Of a DNA stretch of 7,198 bases, positions 5,865-7,198 are shown piece by piece. The notes below the pieces were generated by a model. That model made no database searches. It was not told the origin of the DNA and saw only the letters and a list, made by a program, of their open reading frames with translations. Both the position numbers and the translations under genes were made by a program. The stretch lies in NCBI GenBank assembly GCA_964627855.1, contig CAZVLE010000057.1, positions 1-7,198 on the forward strand. Direction: 5' to 3'. This DNA comes from CAZVLE01 sp964627855. GTDB lineage: Bacteria; Bacillota; Dethiobacteria; DTU022. Numbering within the stretch: position 1 is the first letter of the stretch; every line of letters starts with the position of its first letter.

Positions 5865-7190
5865 TTACCTTTCTAATATTTTAGCTTGCTGATAGGCATT
5901 TATCTCCTTTTGGGGATAGCGTGAAAAGACTACTACACCGACCAGGAGAAACAGGGCAGCTACAGGACCGGTCAGCTGTACACCAAGGGGTTGTTCGGGA
6001 GTGCTGCCAAACCACTGTAAAAGAAAACCGGTCACCAGGGTTGAAAAACCCATCGCCAGTTTAAGGATAAAATTCTGGGTGCCGTAATACATCGCTTCCC
6101 TGCGTTGACCCGATAGTTTTACCTCCAGGTCAGATACTTCAGCCACAATTGCATCAGGAACAATGAAAATGGCGGCAACGGGAATGCCGGAGAGAGCCAT
6201 CAAGATATAGGCGAAAGCATGCGGGGAAAGAATACCAACTGGCTTTCCCATAAAAAAAGCCAGGGGCAGGATAAGCATGAAACCGGCCAAAGATGTCATC
6301 ATAATCATTTTCAGGCCATGCTTTTTTGCCAGCAGATTAATAGGCATAAAGGCAAGCAGAGCTACACCCATGACAATACTGAGAAATATAACGGTATCGC
6401 CTTCGGTGCCTCCCATCAATATGGTCACGTAAAGGGGGATGCAAAGGGTTATGATGTTAAAGCCGAGCCAGAATGTGACATTACCGACGAGATAAATGAC
6501 AAAGGGACGATTCTTAAGGGTTGTCTTAATAGCTTCGATCAGACCCAGGGTAGCCGGTTCAGATACAGCATAATCTTTTTCTCTGATCAGCAGGGGAAAA
6601 TAGAGCATTAGCAATCCAAGCAAACCCATCGACCAGACCATACCGTAGGGGCCGAAAGCATCTATGATTAACCCACCTGCGCCAAATGCAATCGCCACTG
6701 CGAGAAGACCAAATGCACCCTTGATCGTGGCCAGGTCAACCCGTTCCCTGCTGCTTTTCGCCAATTCGGGCAACAGGGCCACGTAAGGGCCGACATAGGC
6801 GGTAAAAAAAACAAAGTAGAGACCAAGCATCACAATCAGGTAAAGACTGTTGAAAATCGATTCACCGGCAACCGGGGGATAGAAAAGGGCGATAAAAACA
6901 GCAACATAGGCAACGCCGCTATAAAGCAGGAAGGGCATGCGGCGTCCCATGGCGCCATGGTGATTGTCAGACCAGCGGGCTATGAGCGGATCCGCCACTG
7001 CATCTACAACCCGGCCGAAAAACATGATCATACCGAAAAGAGCCGGGGCAATAAGGGGTTGTTCACCCTGGATCGGTTTAACCACATAATAGAAGAGCAA
7101 CCAGGTAATCAGCAGGCGATCAATTAAGGCAAACCCACCCGCTCCAGTACCATAAGCCCACTTAGCCCAGGTCGGTAGCTTTTTAGTCAT
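5865..7190 (-). CDS. Glycoside-pentoside-hexuronide (GPH, MelB-like) sugar:cation symporter
   Basis: This is a 12-helix inner-membrane transporter of the major facilitator superfamily, GPH family, which imports sugars or glycosides with Na+ or H+. At 441 aa it is of normal family length. The diagnostic helix-2/loop motif is GRVVDAVADP at 59-68 followed by WSDNHHGAMGRR (73-84). Arg60, Asp63 and Asp67 match the spacing of MelB Arg52, Asp55 and Asp59, the cation-binding acidic pair. The late motif PDAIVAEVSDLEVKLSGQRR (345-364) is followed by YYGTQNFILK, where Lys377 aligns with the conserved helix-11 lysine of MelB. Substrate cannot be told from sequence. The start ATG (7188-7190) is only 8 nt from the window edge, so its ribosome-binding site is not confirmed. 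It faces csoR tail to tail and shares no operon with the copper genes; related genes, if any, lie to the right. Confidence 0.88.
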   Translation of the reverse strand: MTKKLPTWAKWAYGTGAGGFALIDRLLITWLLFYYVVKPIQGEQPLIAPALFGMIMFFGRVVDAVADPLIARWSDNHHGAMGRRMPFLLYSGVAYVAVFIALFYPPVAGESIFNSLYLIVMLGLYFVFFTAYVGPYVALLPELAKSSRERVDLATIKGAFGLLAVAIAFGAGGLIIDAFGPYGMVWSMGLLGLLMLYFPLLIREKDYAVSEPATLGLIEAIKTTLKNRPFVIYLVGNVTFWLGFNIITLCIPLYVTILMGGTEGDTVIFLSIVMGVALLAFMPINLLAKKHGLKMIMMTSLAGFMLILPLAFFMGKPVGILSPHAFAYILMALSGIPVAAIFIVPDAIVAEVSDLEVKLSGQRREAMYYGTQNFILKLAMGFSTLVTGFLLQWFGSTPEQPLGVQLTGPVAALFLLVGVVVFSRYPQKEINAYQQAKILER

Positions 7191-7198
7191 TGTTGAGA

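Noticed and set aside
5694..5876. 60-codon frame overlapping the end of csoR
   Set aside because: It begins inside csoR in another frame, crosses the convergent gap and runs into the transporter gene; no ribosome-binding site or motif.
6219..6611. 130-codon plus-strand frame opposite the sugar symporter
   Set aside because: The translation is His/Lys/Gln-rich with no domain, typical of the antisense of hydrophobic membrane-protein codons.
1..7198. CRISPR array, tRNA/rRNA, insertion sequence, attachment site, phage or defence genes
   Set aside because: No regularly spaced repeats, tRNA-like clover pattern, transposase motifs or flanking duplications were seen; the sequence is almost entirely filled by five ordinary metabolic, metal and transport genes.

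Overview
The window (about 47% GC by eye) looks like chromosomal DNA of an anaerobic, probably clostridial, member of the Bacillota. Three things point that way: a nadA-nadB-nadC operon in that order, an NadB N-terminus of the form seen in Peptococcaceae/Syntrophomonas-type bacteria, and a copper exporter paired with a CsoR-family repressor behind a CsoR-type palindrome. This placement comes from remembered family features, not from a search.

Layout. Positions 1-2580 (minus strand) carry the de novo NAD operon: nadA (quinolinate synthase), nadB (L-aspartate oxidase) and the first ~32 codons of nadC (quinolinate phosphoribosyltransferase), which runs off the left edge. Spacing is tight: 12 nt between nadA and nadB, and nadC starts inside the end of nadB. 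Positions 2581-2934 form a divergent control region. A probable nad promoter fires leftwards. A strong-looking promoter fires rightwards, and its -10 box runs into a perfect 19-bp inverted repeat with TACCC/GGGTA half-sites, the signature of a CsoR copper operator. Positions 2935-5778 (plus strand) hold a two-gene copper-resistance operon: copA, a P1B-1 copper ATPase with two metal-binding domains, then csoR, the copper-sensing repressor. Positions 5865-7190 (minus strand) hold a sugar:cation symporter of the GPH (MelB-like) family, convergent with csoR and unrelated to the copper genes.

How the genes work together. NadB oxidises L-aspartate to iminoaspartate, NadA condenses it with dihydroxyacetone phosphate to quinolinate, and NadC converts quinolinate to nicotinate mononucleotide. 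In the other direction, CsoR without copper should sit on the palindrome and block copA-csoR. Cu(I) binding to its Cys-His-Cys site should release it, so CopA expels Cu(I) and more CsoR is made to reset the switch.

Nothing here amounts to a new biological system; this is a compact, ordinary housekeeping and metal-homeostasis region. The points worth a second look are start-site questions (csoR appears to start at a non-ATG/GTG/TTG codon, and nadC and copA starts are easily misplaced), the operator architecture, and a few small unexplained elements in the divergent spacer.
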